Below are positions 5,156-6,484 of a stretch of 6,484 nt of DNA, in pieces (within the stretch, counting starts at the first letter, position 1; the number at the start of each line of letters is the position of its first letter). This DNA is from Bacillota bacterium (GTDB lineage Bacteria > Bacillota_A > Clostridia > DSM-8532). The notes under the pieces were generated by a model that was not told where the DNA came from, made no database searches, and saw nothing but the letters and a program-made list of their open reading frames with translations. The stretch is from NCBI GenBank assembly GCA_023424865.1, contig JAFADM010000307.1, positions 1 to 6,484 of the forward strand, written 5' to 3'. The translations under genes were made by a program, and so were the position numbers.

Positions 5156-5527
5156 ATGAAAAAGAGTCATTTTATTGCTATGCTGTTAGGAACAATCAGT
5201 GTTGTTTTACTGGGGATTGGAATGTGTATGACCATGCTCCCCGAATGGAACGCTTTTACGCCGGGAATTGTAATGGGAAGCGCTGGGCTTGTTATTGGAC
5301 TAATTACCATTGCCGTATGGCGCAGGATGGAGCATAAGGCTCCGATTAAAATAACCGGCAAAACCGTTTTAACCGTAATTCTGGGTATTATTGGCGCTCT
5401 TGCTCTTGGAGTCGGCATGTGCTTTGCCATGATCTGGAGCAGCCTTGTCCCGGGCATTCTCATCGGTATGGCAGGCATCCTGCTGCTTATTTGCCTTATT
5501 CCAATTTGCAAGGGTCTGAAAAATTAA
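5156..5527 (+). CDS. Small four-TM membrane protein with internal duplication, function unknown
   Basis: A 123-residue hydrophobic protein with about four spans (7-28, 35-55, 71-93, 97-116). The two halves are repeats of each other: GIGMCMTMLPEW...TPGIVMGSAGLVIGL (20-49) aligns with GVGMCFAMIWSS...VPGILIGMAGILLLI (85-112), including the shared GMC and PGI(V/L)xGxAG motifs. The halves are joined by a basic linker (WRRMEHKAPIKITGK). The ATG at 5156 has AGGAGAGG about 5 nt upstream. It is the first gene behind promoter module copy 3. I do not recognise a named family, though similar two-repeat proteins seem familiar from clostridia; transport, pore or accessory roles cannot be separated. Confidence 0.85.
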   Translation: MKKSHFIAMLLGTISVVLLGIGMCMTMLPEWNAFTPGIVMGSAGLVIGLITIAVWRRMEHKAPIKITGKTVLTVILGIIGALALGVGMCFAMIWSSLVPGILIGMAGILLLICLIPICKGLKN

Positions 5528-5541
5528 GGAGGAAAGGTGCT

Positions 5542-5676
5542 ATGAACAAATTTATGAAAACTCAAAAGAAAATTGAAGATAAGTTTACAAACGCCTTTTT
5601 AACCCCCGATGCCGCCACTGGGAGAGAGGAGGGGGGCGAAGGCTCCTCCGGAGAAGATTCTTCCCCTAAAGCCTGA
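5542..5676 (+). CDS. Small 44-residue soluble protein, function unknown
   Basis: The ATG at 5542 has an excellent AAGGAGG site (5526-5532, overlapping the previous stop) at 9-nt spacing, and the gene begins 14 nt after the four-TM gene. The N-terminal half is a basic amphipathic helix (MNKFMKTQKKIEDKFTNAFL); the C-terminal half is low-complexity, acidic and rich in Gly, Glu and Ser (EEGGEGSSGEDSSPKA). There is no signal peptide or membrane span. The KIEDKFTNAFLT stretch resembles short clostridial proteins with KIEDxF-type repeats ending in a flexible charged tail; that comparison is from memory. The frame stays open upstream to 5419, but those codons lie inside the previous gene and lack a ribosome site. 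Confidence 0.72.
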   Translation: MNKFMKTQKKIEDKFTNAFLTPDAATGREEGGEGSSGEDSSPKA

Positions 5677-5706
5677 TTTTAAGAACCTGCAACAAGCGAG
5701 GAAGCA

Positions 5707-6369
5707 ATGAAGGAACAGCTCAGAAAATACCATAAACAGTATTTAGGCAATTACCATGATCGGACGATGACCATGACAGCAGGCTCGTTTGCAGTCAATG
5801 CGGCCATTGGTGCAGGAAAGCTTATTCTTGGGATAATTTTTTCATCCCCATGGTTTATCCTAACCGCCGTTTATTATTTACTTCTCTGCGCAGCGAGGGG
5901 GAATGTTCTGTGGAAGTCAAAACGCATCGCAGTAATTGAGGATCCGATAAAAAGGCTTGACCGGCAGTTTTCCGCCTATCGCCATAGCGGTGCTTTTATT
6001 GGCCTCATCGGGGTTTCCTATTTATTTGTCTGCCTTAGGATGTATTTCATCGGGGAATCCGCCCTATACCCGTATTACATTATTTTTGGAGTTGCAGCCG
6101 TGGCTTTTTATAAAATCAGTATGGCCATTTACGGTATTGGGATTACCCGCAGGATAAACAATCCTATCCTGTCGTCCATCAAGATGATAGGACTTGTGGA
6201 TGCCTGTGTTTCCATTGTAGCGGTGCAGTGCGCACTTCTTACAATGGAAAACGCGGCTTCCCCCACAACAAGCAGTGCGCTGCTGGGAATGGCCTGCAGC
6301 GTTCTTTTTGTCTCCCTGGGACTTTTCATGCTTTGCAAAAAGAAGAATTATCCCACTCAAGCTTTATGA
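5707..6369 (+). CDS. Six-TM membrane protein, function unknown
   Basis: A 220-residue protein with a basic, Tyr/His-rich start (KYHKQYLGNYHDRTMTMTAG) and about six spans (27-45, 48-64, 96-115, 121-144, 156-179, 189-209). A basic cytoplasmic loop follows TM2 (WKSKRIAVIEDPIKRLDRQ). The first span (AGSFAVNAAIGAGKLILGII) faintly recalls TM1 of cation-diffusion facilitators, but the His/Asp metal-site pattern of that family is not evident, so I do not assign it. The start at 5707 has GAGG 5 nt upstream. It is the third gene of the operon behind promoter module copy 3, 30 nt after the 44-residue gene. Its last 13 bp overlap the end of a probable convergent gene. Confidence 0.85.
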   Translation: MKEQLRKYHKQYLGNYHDRTMTMTAGSFAVNAAIGAGKLILGIIFSSPWFILTAVYYLLLCAARGNVLWKSKRIAVIEDPIKRLDRQFSAYRHSGAFIGLIGVSYLFVCLRMYFIGESALYPYYIIFGVAAVAFYKISMAIYGIGITRRINNPILSSIKMIGLVDACVSIVAVQCALLTMENAASPTTSSALLGMACSVLFVSLGLFMLCKKKNYPTQAL

Positions 6370-6484
6370 AGGCTTTTGCAAACAAGATGCAAAGTGCAAT
6401 AACCGGGCTCCACGGAGAGAATGCCTTCATCCGCATAACCCTGCTCCAAAAACCATTCCAGGTTTCCATTGGGGAATACGCCCA
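6357..6484 (-). CDS. Probable 3' end of a convergent gene, product unknown
   Basis: Entering from the right edge, one minus-strand frame stays open for 41-42 codons and ends in TGA at 6359-6357. The translation VFPNGNLEWFLEQGYADEGI and then LSVEPGYCTLHLVCKSLHKA has the balanced composition of real protein. A second minus frame is also open over the whole stretch but gives a Trp/Met/Phe-rich product, so this frame is preferred. I do not recognise the family from this C-terminus. It would overlap the end of the plus-strand six-TM gene by 13 bp. Confidence 0.5.
   Translation of the reverse strand, partial: GVFPNGNLEWFLEQGYADEGILSVEPGYCTLHLVCKSLHKA

Noticed and set aside
5074..5337. Plus-strand 87-codon open frame
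   Set aside because: It overlaps the promoter module and the four-TM gene in another frame, has no ribosome site, and its composition is not protein-like.
5167..5511. Minus-strand 114-codon open frame opposite the four-TM gene
   Set aside because: The Pro/Ile/Met-rich product is the usual antisense shadow of a hydrophobic gene; no ribosome site was seen.
6375..6393. TTTGCA/TGCAAA hairpin after the six-TM gene as a terminator
   Set aside because: The stem is short and AT-rich, has no T-run, and lies within the probable convergent coding frame.

Overview
The window looks like a low-to-mid GC Firmicute, most likely a clostridial/Lachnospiraceae-type chromosome. This is judged from strong AGGAGG-type ribosome sites, TTG/ATGA start usage, and protein types familiar from that group; no marker gene proves it. 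Nothing points to a plasmid or phage.

Layout. Positions 1-2834 read leftward (minus strand): the 5' part of an extended-SDR (NAD-dependent epimerase/dehydratase-like) gene, then a six-TM chemoreceptor-like protein overlapping (ATGA) a two-TM protein of unknown function. Upstream of these lie a rho-independent terminator and the 3' remnant of a sensor histidine kinase that has lost everything before the middle of its ATPase domain. Positions 2901-4774 hold a minus-strand MarR-family regulator and a 14-TM DHA2-type MFS drug efflux pump with overlapping stop and start codons. Positions 4775-5155 are a 381-bp intergenic region with divergent promoter candidates around a palindrome, a second inverted repeat, and a third type of promoter. 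Positions 5156-6369 are a plus-strand operon: a four-TM protein with an internal duplication, a 44-residue soluble peptide and a six-TM protein of unknown function. The right edge probably holds the 3' end of a minus-strand gene that converges on this operon.

The most notable signal is a 55-bp promoter module found three times, in both orientations, with identical internal spacing. It consists of ATTAATA, then three consecutive 11-bp direct repeats (consensus nTTCnnAAnCA), then exactly 9 bp, then a -10 box followed by AAAG. No -35 box is visible. The modules stand in front of the SDR gene (358-304), the unknown-protein/chemoreceptor operon (2496-2442) and the small-membrane-protein operon (5043-5097). 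This is the architecture expected of an OmpR/PhoB-type response regulator that replaces the -35 contact, so the three units probably form a local regulon. The only two-component gene in the window is the truncated kinase next to the second module. It may be the relic of the original sensor, possibly disrupted when the MarR/efflux cassette arrived; that history is inference.

How the genes work together: the MarR-MFS pair is a self-contained, presumably autoregulated efflux unit. The regulon genes are mostly membrane proteins of unknown function plus a signalling protein, which would fit an envelope or growth-state response. Their biochemical roles cannot be read from the sequence.
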